Below are positions 27,079-35,179 of a stretch of 36,877 nucleotides of DNA, one piece after another. Under the pieces are notes generated by a model that saw nothing but the letters and a program-made list of their open reading frames with translations, had not been told where the DNA came from and did not search any database. The position numbers were made by a program, and so were the translations under genes. The stretch spans positions 1-36,877 of IMG/VR virus record IMGVR_UViG_3300005663_000125, one strand, 5' to 3'. Each line of letters opens with the position of its first letter. Position 1 is the stretch's first letter. Source of the stretch: a virus.

Positions 27079-29364
27079 CTATCCTGCGTAATTGCCGCCG
27101 CAAAACGACGAGCCACAGATGCCTGCGCCGCATGTGACCGTATCGCTTGCTAAATTTATATTTCCAGACGGTGCTGTTGACAATACAATTTTAGCACTGT
27201 CAACCATCATTGTCTCATCTAACTGTTCGTAATTTTGATTCGCAAATCGCTCCACATACCTTACCGTCGAACCGTTTATTACTCTCTTTACCGTTACCCA
27301 CACTTCGTCTTCGCTTGCAGAACCGCCATACATGACGGCAACGGATTCATATTCCCCGTCTGTAACGAACCTGCACCAGCTAAAGACATTTTGAGATCGC
27401 TCGTAAACCATAACCGCTATCTGGCCGTCCGACCTGATACACCACAGCATAGGCGTAGGAGTCCGCTGGAAGGCCATAGTGGTAATATTGCCGCCGTCAC
27501 CCGCTATATGCTCAGAGAATACGGTAAGGTCGTCTGCGCGCCACGAGGACATGTCGTTTGTATTTAGTGTATTTAGATTGCTTAATTCTCTTATCTGCCT
27601 GCCGCCACGTTGCAGGAATATGATGGCCTGGTTTATTAGAAAAGCCGCAGGTATTTCACTACCATAAGTCGTTTTGAGCTTTGCAGTTACGTTAGTCGGC
27701 GTAAGGGCCTCTTCCAGATTGGAACCACCGAGTAAGTGTTCGCCGCCTAATGCTCCTATCATCATCGAGGCGTTAGGGACCATCCATTGTATCGTATTTT
27801 GCTGACCGGAACCTATAAGAGTGAAAATAATAGCGTCATCGTCCAAAGTACCTGTTTTCATACTGGTAAAATCACCGACAATACTACCCCATACTGTTAG
27901 GGGTTTTGAGGCAGAACCGGCAAATGTAAGTCTTTCTTCCGGCGATATACCGACTGTTTTCGGCCAGCCCCTGTAATTAGACCATGCACCTTCGGACCAG
28001 CGATGAGTCTTGTCGGTCGAACCAAGAGTTGTCAATACTGTGGCCGTCGCACTTGTCGTCGATGCTACAGCAGTTATTTTGACTATACCTATATGCGAAG
28101 TGTCCCTAATAGAAATCTGAATACTGGCAGTACCGGTCCCGGCTCCATCAGTCACCCTTGCCCGAATTTTCGCATCGGCAAATTCTTCCGTCCCCGAAGT
28201 TACACGATTATAATTCGCCAAAGAGGTAACGGTAACTAATGTCTCTTTGGTCGTAAAATTATCGTAGCTTCTTTCTAAAACAATAGTAGAAGGACCACCT
28301 GTCCCCCATGTTCCCGTTGTCGTGAAATCCCATGTTACCCCTTTGGGTACGACAAGGGCAGTAGTAGTAGCATCAACCATCGTAGAATCAAGCGACTCAC
28401 CTACGCTTGGAGTTCCAGTAGCATGAATCAGCTTAAACAAAGCTCCTGTCTGGCTCTTGGAAGTTGCTACAGACCCGCTCGGTGAATGACCAGCCGTTGT
28501 ACCCAAAACGAATGGCGTGTGCCCAACCGCTGTTAATGTTACCGAACCGGTTGTTCCATTTGCCACAATCGTTGCCGCTATAGTCGTATTCTCCGTCCTG
28601 AATGGACCATCCGCAAACGCCGATACTACGAGAGTCCAACTCGTATCGCCAGTTCTCGATAGCTTACGCCCCTCGTAGCTGCCGTGAGTTATAAACATCA
28701 CATCGGCACTTTGCTTAATATCGAGACTAAGTAGATCTGCCGTCAAATAAGGCGTGACAATCTCGTATATGAAATTGGCTATTACGAAATCGTCGGCCTT
28801 GGAATCCGGGTCCGCCCCATCTGTCAGTCTTACATAAACAGTATCATAGCCAAGTGAATCGTTATCGCCATAACCATATTCTGTAACAGAAAGTGAGCCA
28901 AGCGTACCGGAAGTCATATCCGAACCATCTTCTGTAACGACCTGTACTGTCCCTATGGAAGGATCGCCGCCCCCGGTAAGTTCTACGTAAAACTCAGCCG
29001 TACCGGAACCAGAGGCCGTCCATTTATAAGTAGAATTAACAAGACTCAGCGTATCGACGGAACCAGATGTTCTTACCCTGTCGCCGCTCTTGAAGAACCT
29101 CAACACCTGGTTCTCGAAGCATAGCATATATACATCATCGACCGAATGTTCAAAAGCAACGACCATACCTTTTGCAGATGACGACTTTTGCGTCGCAATA
29201 TATTCGGTTCCCGGCCTGCGTTTTGCCGCTCCAAAAATAAGAGGATAAAAATTCTCCATTATTCGGCAGCCGAATTTGTACTTATCCTGATCGATTCGAG
29301 AATCCATTAAGGGACTCAACTCGCCGGCATTGAACGACTGGACTATCTTATTAACTTTGGGCAC
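27079..29364 (-). CDS. Tail tubular protein B, N-terminal and central part
   Basis: It encodes 761 residues from a GTG start at 29364. NKIVQSFNAGELSPLMDSRI (5-24), MENFYPLIFGAAKRRPGTEY and AFEHSVDDVYMLCFENQVL are typical of tail tubular protein B (T7 gp12), which forms the tail nozzle. The centre holds Thr/Ser-rich beta insertions (about 100-470). AFQRTPTPMLWCIRSDGQIAV and WCRFVTDGEYESVAVMYG are also typical. The chain ends in an unusual Cys/Gly-rich CGAGICGSSFCGGNYAG, and the expected GLDHLEG part lies in a separate gene at 25968-26633. Confidence 0.85.
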   Translation of the reverse strand: MPKVNKIVQSFNAGELSPLMDSRIDQDKYKFGCRIMENFYPLIFGAAKRRPGTEYIATQKSSSAKGMVVAFEHSVDDVYMLCFENQVLRFFKSGDRVRTSGSVDTLSLVNSTYKWTASGSGTAEFYVELTGGGDPSIGTVQVVTEDGSDMTSGTLGSLSVTEYGYGDNDSLGYDTVYVRLTDGADPDSKADDFVIANFIYEIVTPYLTADLLSLDIKQSADVMFITHGSYEGRKLSRTGDTSWTLVVSAFADGPFRTENTTIAATIVANGTTGSVTLTAVGHTPFVLGTTAGHSPSGSVATSKSQTGALFKLIHATGTPSVGESLDSTMVDATTTALVVPKGVTWDFTTTGTWGTGGPSTIVLERSYDNFTTKETLVTVTSLANYNRVTSGTEEFADAKIRARVTDGAGTGTASIQISIRDTSHIGIVKITAVASTTSATATVLTTLGSTDKTHRWSEGAWSNYRGWPKTVGISPEERLTFAGSASKPLTVWGSIVGDFTSMKTGTLDDDAIIFTLIGSGQQNTIQWMVPNASMMIGALGGEHLLGGSNLEEALTPTNVTAKLKTTYGSEIPAAFLINQAIIFLQRGGRQIRELSNLNTLNTNDMSSWRADDLTVFSEHIAGDGGNITTMAFQRTPTPMLWCIRSDGQIAVMVYERSQNVFSWCRFVTDGEYESVAVMYGGSASEDEVWVTVKRVINGSTVRYVERFANQNYEQLDETMMVDSAKIVLSTAPSGNINLASDTVTCGAGICGSSFCGGNYAG

Positions 29365-29388
29365 TTTTTATATTCCGAGCTAATGTAT

Positions 29389-30189
29389 TCATTCTATTAT
29401 TCCTGTTCTGGCTGCGTCCTGCCAGGAACTACTGGATTCCTGAACATATTGCTCTTTCTCGTCACGCGCAATCGCGCGAGGCAACTGTATTCTCTCTACT
29501 TCGTTTATCAGCCTCTCAAGGAATGTCGCGCTTTGGATAATACTGTAGGCTAATTCAAGCGCAAGAGATAGATACAAGACCTTTGTGAAATACGGCGGGA
29601 ACCTTGTAGTCGTAGTTACCGAAACGACGTACTTCATATCGACTGTAGTATCTTCGAGATTAGTCAGGACATAATCATCTTCCCGCACCCAATCCGATAA
29701 TTCAAAACCGCCTACCTGAACAGATACGAGTTTAAGATTAGTCGGCATAGAATAGCGATACGCATATTGCAATGAAGTCCATCTTACCGTTCCTGTTCCG
29801 GTGGCAGACCAAGTGGCCGTGAAATAGAAAGTATTATCGTCAATTACCGTTACCACATAATCGTCATCGTAACCCGTATCGCCGGACAAATTAGCTCTTT
29901 CGCCCGAATCAAGATTATGTCCCGCCGCGGTGCAACTTACCGTACCGGATACCGTCTCTGAATAATCAGCAAAGGCGGTTATATCGGTTTCGCTAACATC
30001 GACCGCTGTCCTTGTAGTTGCGAACTTCCAGCCCTGCTGCGGCCCCTGCGCAGTCAATTCCTCAAGTATCTGGGGGTACATAGTATCCAACTTGCGCCTG
30101 TCATCGGAATCCTCGGTTATACTATCGAGTCTGTTTGCGCCCAGCCTTGTTAAAGTAAAATTGTATATCTGCAACTTGTCTGTGGCCAT
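29389..30189 (-). CDS. Tail tubular protein A (gp11-like)
   Basis: It encodes 266 residues. LQIYNFTLTRLGANRLDSIT, then RRKLDTMYPQILEELTAQGP, WKFATTR, YRYSMPTNLKLVSV and a helical end match tail tubular protein A (T7 gp11), the adaptor ring between portal and nozzle. Residues about 72-138 are an inserted Ig/beta domain (TAAGHNLDSGERANLSG, then NTFYFTATW) that T7 gp11 lacks. The order A then B is the standard one. Confidence 0.85.
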   Translation of the reverse strand: MATDKLQIYNFTLTRLGANRLDSITEDSDDRRKLDTMYPQILEELTAQGPQQGWKFATTRTAVDVSETDITAFADYSETVSGTVSCTAAGHNLDSGERANLSGDTGYDDDYVVTVIDDNTFYFTATWSATGTGTVRWTSLQYAYRYSMPTNLKLVSVQVGGFELSDWVREDDYVLTNLEDTTVDMKYVVSVTTTTRFPPYFTKVLYLSLALELAYSIIQSATFLERLINEVERIQLPRAIARDEKEQYVQESSSSWQDAARTGIIE

Positions 30190-30213
30190 ATATCACCTGT
30201 AATAGTAAAAAAT

Positions 30214-30885
30214 TTAATAGCGCCGTCCATATACGGCCGTAGAATTTGCCTCACCAGCCTGAGCGCCTAACGAGTCATAGACAACAAATTGAATCCATTC
30301 GAGACCTGTAGTATCTACAACTATCGTAGCTACCTCATTGTCGCCTGAGTTATAGACAGCAATAGATGGCCATTTTGTTGTTTCATCGAGAGTGATAGTG
30401 TCAGCCCACAAACCATCGGTAACTGCTGATCCACGTGGATAGATGACAATATCTTGAGTACCTAAGATGCCATTACCTTCACAGATAATCTGAGCCATGC
30501 CGTTAGTCTTTCCCCATCCTACGAGGTTGAACGAGAAGGTATCGTCGGCCAGACCTACTCCACCAATAGTAAACATCCAGGCCCCGCCAGCCGAGTAACC
30601 TTCAGAGCGACTACTGATAGTAGAACGCGAGGCTATGTGATAAGGACCGCCATTAGCTACCGTAGAAGTATCTTTACTTGCAAAGTCACCTCCATTAGTG
30701 GCAAGGGCAATAACTGCTGCAAAGTTTGCTCCATCTTCGGCTGCTGCTTCTCTGATTACATGCCAGCTTGAGTGATAAGTATCAACCGGTTCGGCAGTAA
30801 CATAATTGACCAGCATTACTCCGACAATAATACCAACTAATACCGCTACACTTGCTGCGATTGTTCTTCCATACTTTTTAACCAT
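30214..30885 (-). CDS. Signal-anchored beta-rich protein, paralogue of the 18455-19033 gene
   Basis: It encodes 223 residues. Residues 7-31 (RTIAASVAVLVGIIVGVMLV then NYVTAEP) form a signal peptide or signal anchor. The mature part shares GNGILGTQDIVIYP, LWADTITLDETTKWP and an ending AGEANSTAVYGRRY with the protein at 18455-19033. The paralogue has no signal. AAGGAG lies 8 bases before the ATG. A surface or periplasmic version of a virion protein is suggested; the function is unknown. Confidence 0.65.
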   Translation of the reverse strand: MVKKYGRTIAASVAVLVGIIVGVMLVNYVTAEPVDTYHSSWHVIREAAAEDGANFAAVIALATNGGDFASKDTSTVANGGPYHIASRSTISSRSEGYSAGGAWMFTIGGVGLADDTFSFNLVGWGKTNGMAQIICEGNGILGTQDIVIYPRGSAVTDGLWADTITLDETTKWPSIAVYNSGDNEVATIVVDTTGLEWIQFVVYDSLGAQAGEANSTAVYGRRY

Positions 30886-30905
30886 TTCTTTGTCTCCTTA
30901 TCAAG

Positions 30906-31325
30906 TTACGGATTGTTGTCGCCGTTTATTATGACAAAATTGGTTCCGTCATAACACAAAAGAGTTATACCTGCTGCATCGATGTGAGCAGTGGGAGGAT
31001 CGCCCCCCAAACCATCTTTTATGTTCTTTGCTCCAAGTGAGTTAATATTAAGCGTACAAGCAGTTGTGTTATCTGTTACAGGATTAAGGAATATCAACAA
31101 CCCGGTATTGTAAGCAGTTATTCCTGGCACTGCCGCAAGATATGTGTCGTTTGAGGCAGTATCAATGGCGTAATTGAATCCTGCGCCAGCCAGGATTGAC
31201 CCTTGGTCATAAGCAATGCCACCTGACACCTGCTTCCAAAATACAGGGGCATATCTACCTCTTGAACCTAAAACAAGAATAAGAATATTTAATAATACTA
31301 TTATAGAAAGCAACTTTTTCATCAT
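30906..31325 (-). CDS. Signal-peptide protein with tail-fibre-like repeat
   Basis: It encodes 139 residues. MMKKLLSIIVLLNILILVLG is a signal peptide. The mature part has YNTGLLIFLNPVTDNTTACT, LNINSLGAKNIKDGLGG and AAGITLLCYDGTNFVIING, a fibre-type repeat normally seen inside phage tail fibres (GLGAxxIK, GxxxLxYDGTNFVL). A secreted version is unusual. AAGGAGTAAAT precedes the first of two ATGs (31325 and 31322). It follows the small membrane protein without a gap. Confidence 0.65.
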   Translation of the reverse strand: MMKKLLSIIVLLNILILVLGSRGRYAPVFWKQVSGGIAYDQGSILAGAGFNYAIDTASNDTYLAAVPGITAYNTGLLIFLNPVTDNTTACTLNINSLGAKNIKDGLGGDPPTAHIDAAGITLLCYDGTNFVIINGDNNP

Positions 31326-31327
31326 AT

Positions 31328-31567
31328 TTACTCCTTATCAACCGGCGATTGAGGAAGAGACTGAGGCATAAGCTGTTTTAACCTTTTCAATTCAGCATTC
31401 TGGGTAATTATTGCAATTTCCACCTGCTGGCGATTGGCAAAATTAACCAGCAACTCGAATTGAGCTTTGGCTTGACGCTCATCCTTCGTAGCAACGAACC
31501 ACCAGATACCAAGACTGGCGCATACTAAAACTACTGCAATAATTGCTTCAGTTTTCCACTTCTTCAC
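31328..31567 (-). CDS. Small membrane-anchored coiled-coil protein (spanin-like layout)
   Basis: It encodes 79 residues from a GTG start at 31567, with AAGGA 7 bases upstream. A membrane segment at about 6-25 (TEAIIAVVLVCASLGIWWFV) is followed by a charged helix (about 28-66) and a Pro/Gln-rich end. This resembles an i-spanin or another envelope-spanning protein. A terminator lies just upstream, between it and the 809-residue gene. Confidence 0.55.
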   Translation of the reverse strand: MKKWKTEAIIAVVLVCASLGIWWFVATKDERQAKAQFELLVNFANRQQVEIAIITQNAELKRLKQLMPQSLPQSPVDKE

Positions 31568-31579
31568 AATCTATTCCTT

Positions 31580-31619
31580 AAAAAAATATAGGGCGAGCAA
31601 CGCGCCCGCCCTTTATATT
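31580..31619 (-). terminator. Rho-independent terminator inside the virion operon
   Basis: On the minus strand AATATAAAGGGCG (31619-31607) pairs with CGCCCTATATT (31595-31585), with two bulged A residues, followed by a run of seven T (31586-31580). It overlaps the stop of the 809-residue gene and would lower expression of the genes after it. Confidence 0.8.
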
Positions 31620-34047
31620 AATCAGAGAAGGTAACGCCTGTGTTAGTGGCAGATATTACCGTACCAGTTAAATACCAGTTAGTACCATCACACCACATTT
31701 CAATAACCGTACCCGCTTGTGGCGTTAGAACTCCAAGAGTGTCGTTACTGTTGCCGTCAGGGTAGTAAGTTACCGTGAGTTCGCCGTCTTCGTCGTGCTG
31801 AACTACGCCGCCAATAAAGTAATTGGCGCCGGCACTGCCAGAAGTAATAATCCAGTCTTGAACGTCAGTCGCATTACTAATAAAGAGAAACTTATAATGC
31901 AAACCATCGGCCTCGGCAGGCAGATTAAACGTAGTGTCCGCGGTCATGTCTCCTACCATATGCACCTGACCGGAATTGTTGGCAAGAACGGTGTACGGAG
32001 AAGAATCCGGCACAATAACAATATCCAGTTCGAACGCGTTGATTATCGCTACCGGCTTTGCGGCGGTCAAAAGAATACCGCCGTCGTCAGATAGTATATC
32101 AATAGAATCAGTCCCGGTGCCTTGATCGTTATGAATCAGGATGTCATTAGTAACTCCGCCATCAGCCCGTAAGACGATAACATCACCGTCGATAGCAGCA
32201 TCAGACTGAATTTGAATACCGCCAGCAGTAGCGGTCAACTGCAAAGCAGCGGCATTTTCGGTTACAGATGTACCCGTTGTCGCAATCAAACGCATCGTAG
32301 TAGAATTTACACCGTCAGTCTGTATGAGTATTGCATCAGTAGCGTCCTCTTCGGCTTTAATAAGGATACTACCGAGTACCGACTGAATATTAACATTGCC
32401 CGCTGCCGCATTAGCCTTGATAGTGATAGCGTCAGCGCCAGTTCCCTGGAGGTTGTTGATTGTGATAAACTCATCGACACCGCCGTTAGTCTCAATCCTT
32501 ACTGCATCTGCAACATTACCTGTCGTGTAAAGACCAATACCACCGGCGTCAGAGTGCAACTGAATAGAAGCATCATGCTGTGTGGTTGCAGAAGCACCTT
32601 CTCCCTGATTGGCATATAGGTTAATACCACCGGCAGAACCACCGTTTTCCTCGATGTGAATCGTGTTACCGGCGTTCTCGGTAGCGGTCAAAAGTATCTT
32701 GCCACCGACAGCGTCAACGTCAATATCGAATGTTGCGGCAGTATCGATGTTAATTCCACCAGCGGAAGCGGCAAGGCTAATAGCATCTGCTCCCGTACCT
32801 GCTGCCTGCAACAAAATACTGGAATTGTTTGCGCCAACCTGTGCTATAACGAGGTCGTCGGCTGCAATCGTGGAAGTAACCTGTAACAGGACATCGTCAA
32901 CAGCCGTTATACTAACTCCACCGGCAGAGGCAGCGAGACTAATAGCATCTGAACCGGTTCCGGCAGCAGCGAGTAAAATACTCGAATTGTTTGCGCCGGT
33001 TTGAGTAATTGTAAGGTCGTCCGCAGTTGTGGTAGAGGCCACCGACAGAATAAGGTCATCAAGTGCGGAAATAGTTACTCCGCCTGTAGATGAAGTATCG
33101 AGCAGGATTGCCGCAGCAGATGTACCCGATGACAATATCTGAACTTGATTGTCACCAGTGCCTGCCTGTTGAAGAATTAAATCCTCGCCGGTCGAATTAC
33201 CCGTCGTTGAAATTGTAAAGTCTTCGGCAAGCCCGGTAATGGTACTCATGTTCTGCAATGTTACAAAATCACCGAAGTCCCATATCGTTCCGCCTGTACT
33301 GTTAGATGTAAACGTCAACTTGTTAGTGCCGGTAGTAAAATCAATCTTCAAATCCTCGTCGCCGGTATCGAACAAAATCGTATCGTTGGTTGCGTTACTG
33401 ATAATGTCGTCGTTTGCCATAATAATAGTACCGGTAGTGTCAATGCCGACACAGACAAATAATCCGGTATTTGCAAGACTGAAATTGTCACCTAACAAGT
33501 CAACTGTGCCGGTTGTACCATTGACATACAAACCGGCGCCTGTGTTACTTGCAGCAACCACAACCTCAATACCATTGGCATTGTTCGTGGCGTCATTTGC
33601 ATTGATAATGAGCGCGGCGTTATTGTCGCCGAGACTTACGGTCAATGTAACTGCCGTACCATCGACATCTATAGCGAAACCGCTATTGTAAGCGTCATCC
33701 AAAGAACCCGACTCACCGGGCGCTATGCCGGCAAGCGATACCCACACAGACGAACCATTGCGATACTTAATAGTATCAGAGGTGGAATCATAGTACATCC
33801 TGCCTTCGGTGGCGGTGGGTGCGGAACCAGGAGTAAAGTAAAAACTCTGATTACCCGTTGTCCCGTCTAATCTGTCTTCGACTTCTTTTGCCCATGTAAG
33901 TAACCCGTCTTTTGGTTTTCCTGTCCAGCGATAACTGTTTTTGTACGTCTTTTTGGTGTCTATACTTTTCGTGAATGTATTTATCGCAGCAAAACAGGGT
34001 TGAACCACAAGAACAATAAAGATTAAAATTAAAAGTAATCTTTTCAT
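31618..34047 (-). CDS. Secreted repetitive beta-helix-like fibre protein
   Basis: It encodes 809 residues. MKRLLLILIFIVLVVQPCFA is a clear signal peptide with cleavage after residue 20. SFYFTPGSAPTATEGRMYYD followed by IKYRNGSSVWVSL (69-105) is a motif of phage tail fibres. Most of the rest is a run of short strands, with a unit of about 54 residues at 342-395 repeated at 396-447 (GANNSSILL, AAGTGSDAISLAASAGG). The end (from about 690) is a compact domain with VLANNSGQVHMVGDM and VIEMWCDGTNWYLTG. It lies directly after the glycosyltransferase and before the terminator. Export of a fibre-like protein is odd for a phage. Confidence 0.7.
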   Translation of the reverse strand: MKRLLLILIFIVLVVQPCFAAINTFTKSIDTKKTYKNSYRWTGKPKDGLLTWAKEVEDRLDGTTGNQSFYFTPGSAPTATEGRMYYDSTSDTIKYRNGSSVWVSLAGIAPGESGSLDDAYNSGFAIDVDGTAVTLTVSLGDNNAALIINANDATNNANGIEVVVAASNTGAGLYVNGTTGTVDLLGDNFSLANTGLFVCVGIDTTGTIIMANDDIISNATNDTILFDTGDEDLKIDFTTGTNKLTFTSNSTGGTIWDFGDFVTLQNMSTITGLAEDFTISTTGNSTGEDLILQQAGTGDNQVQILSSGTSAAAILLDTSSTGGVTISALDDLILSVASTTTADDLTITQTGANNSSILLAAAGTGSDAISLAASAGGVSITAVDDVLLQVTSTIAADDLVIAQVGANNSSILLQAAGTGADAISLAASAGGINIDTAATFDIDVDAVGGKILLTATENAGNTIHIEENGGSAGGINLYANQGEGASATTQHDASIQLHSDAGGIGLYTTGNVADAVRIETNGGVDEFITINNLQGTGADAITIKANAAAGNVNIQSVLGSILIKAEEDATDAILIQTDGVNSTTMRLIATTGTSVTENAAALQLTATAGGIQIQSDAAIDGDVIVLRADGGVTNDILIHNDQGTGTDSIDILSDDGGILLTAAKPVAIINAFELDIVIVPDSSPYTVLANNSGQVHMVGDMTADTTFNLPAEADGLHYKFLFISNATDVQDWIITSGSAGANYFIGGVVQHDEDGELTVTYYPDGNSNDTLGVLTPQAGTVIEMWCDGTNWYLTGTVISATNTGVTFSD

Positions 34048-34048
34048 C

Positions 34049-34681
34049 TTATTTTCCTTTCATAATATAAGTTTTTGCAATGCCCAGCAAACCAACGCTT
34101 TTAATGTGTTCACACTTAACTTTCGGGTCAACCCATAAATCGAATCCGGCATCTCTTGCTTTCATGCAGAAATGTACATCCGCACCGAGTATTTCGTAAC
34201 CACCGGGTTTCCACTTGGATTCCCAATAAGGCCACTCCAATTTGTCAAACACCTCGGTTTTCACAAGCATCATTCCATTGCATATTGTTTTCGCCTTAAA
34301 GATATTATTCGGAATGTCATTGATCGACATGGCCGCAAAAGGTTCTTCTGTCGATAAACACCATACTATCTTCCTGTTTTTGTATATGGGGTAAACACCG
34401 GAAATAATATCCTTATCGTGCGAAAGAAGTCTTTTCAAAGTATTTGGCCTTGGAATAACATCATAATCCAGAAACAAAATATGGGTTGCCCTTGGCTTGG
34501 CATACAATGCAAAATGAACTATCTTGTGTTGTCCACTTTCGGCGGATCGAGTTGTTGGATAATACGATTCAACTCCATCACCGGCAGCATGCCAAGCCTC
34601 GACTTGCGCTACGACCCTTGCATCCGCCATGAAATTAGGCGGAATGGGAACGCCACATAAAATTCGTTTTTCGTCAGGCAT
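34049..34681 (-). CDS. GT-A-type glycosyltransferase
   Basis: It encodes 210 residues. THILFLDYDVIPRPNTLKRL has the DxD-type motif (DYD, 72-74) that binds the metal and nucleotide sugar. ICNGMMLVKTEVFDKL, then GADVHFCMKARDAGFDLWVD and VKCEHI match the second half of family-2-like phage glycosyltransferases. It would add a sugar to a virion protein or to the host surface; the adjacent fibre-like protein is a possible target. It is placed between the capsid cement gene and the secreted fibre-like gene. Confidence 0.8.
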   Translation of the reverse strand: MPDEKRILCGVPIPPNFMADARVVAQVEAWHAAGDGVESYYPTTRSAESGQHKIVHFALYAKPRATHILFLDYDVIPRPNTLKRLLSHDKDIISGVYPIYKNRKIVWCLSTEEPFAAMSINDIPNNIFKAKTICNGMMLVKTEVFDKLEWPYWESKWKPGGYEILGADVHFCMKARDAGFDLWVDPKVKCEHIKSVGLLGIAKTYIMKGK

Positions 34682-34690
34682 AATCGGACC

Positions 34691-35161
34691 TTAAATGTTA
34701 GAATCTGCTACCTGTGTATCGTGGCTCGACTGAGGACCGTGATCTAACCAGGTATCTATTTTGCCGACAGCAGACGTATCTCCGGCGATGGTATATAAAA
34801 CACCCAGATACTGTTGATTATCAATATCTACCGGAAGGGGTATTCTTACGAGCCACGCCTTCTCGGTCATTTCGTCCTCGGTAAATGTCCTTGATCGATA
34901 CATTATCTCCGAGCCACTGTCTATAGTTGTATTGGCTTCGCTTACGAGGTCAACAACGAGGGTACACGCGCCAGCGGTAGAACCATCGGTAGCAGCGATG
35001 GCCTCGGTTCCGATTCGAACATTGAACCAAATAGGTTCACCCTGGCCCATTTCAAGGTCTTCGTCTTTCCAATTAAAAGTATTGGTAGCAGCGTATGTGG
35101 CTGCCGATTGTGCCATTTCCTGGTTGTCACTAAATTCAAGTAATGCGTCAAATAAAGCCAT
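34691..35161 (-). CDS. Bbp16-family capsid cement protein
   Basis: It encodes 156 residues. MALFDALLEFSDNQEMAQSA, then GEPIWFNVRIGTEAIAATDG, TLVVDLVSEAN and PVDIDNQQYLGVLYTIAGDT match the cement protein family named after Bordetella phage BPP-1 Bbp16, which clamps neighbouring capsomers. It follows the major capsid gene directly, as in BPP-1. It has a strong AAAGGAGG ribosome site, in keeping with high expression. Confidence 0.85.
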   Translation of the reverse strand: MALFDALLEFSDNQEMAQSAATYAATNTFNWKDEDLEMGQGEPIWFNVRIGTEAIAATDGSTAGACTLVVDLVSEANTTIDSGSEIMYRSRTFTEDEMTEKAWLVRIPLPVDIDNQQYLGVLYTIAGDTSAVGKIDTWLDHGPQSSHDTQVADSNI

Positions 35162-35179
35162 GATGGCCTCCTTTCTTAA

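Noticed and set aside
27079-27081. Recoded TAG (genetic code 15) in the late genes
   Set aside because: The only suggestive case is the TAG after the tail tubular B part, and the next gene has its own strong ribosome site; other virion genes show no interior TAG.
16468-30885. Diversity-generating retroelement, expected because the capsid is BPP-1-like
   Set aside because: No reverse transcriptase frame and no template/variable repeat pair was seen; the fibre genes lack a C-type lectin ending.
31618-34047. Plus-strand open frames opposite the 809-residue fibre-like gene
   Set aside because: The repeats and low-complexity codons leave the other strand open; none has a domain or a ribosome site.
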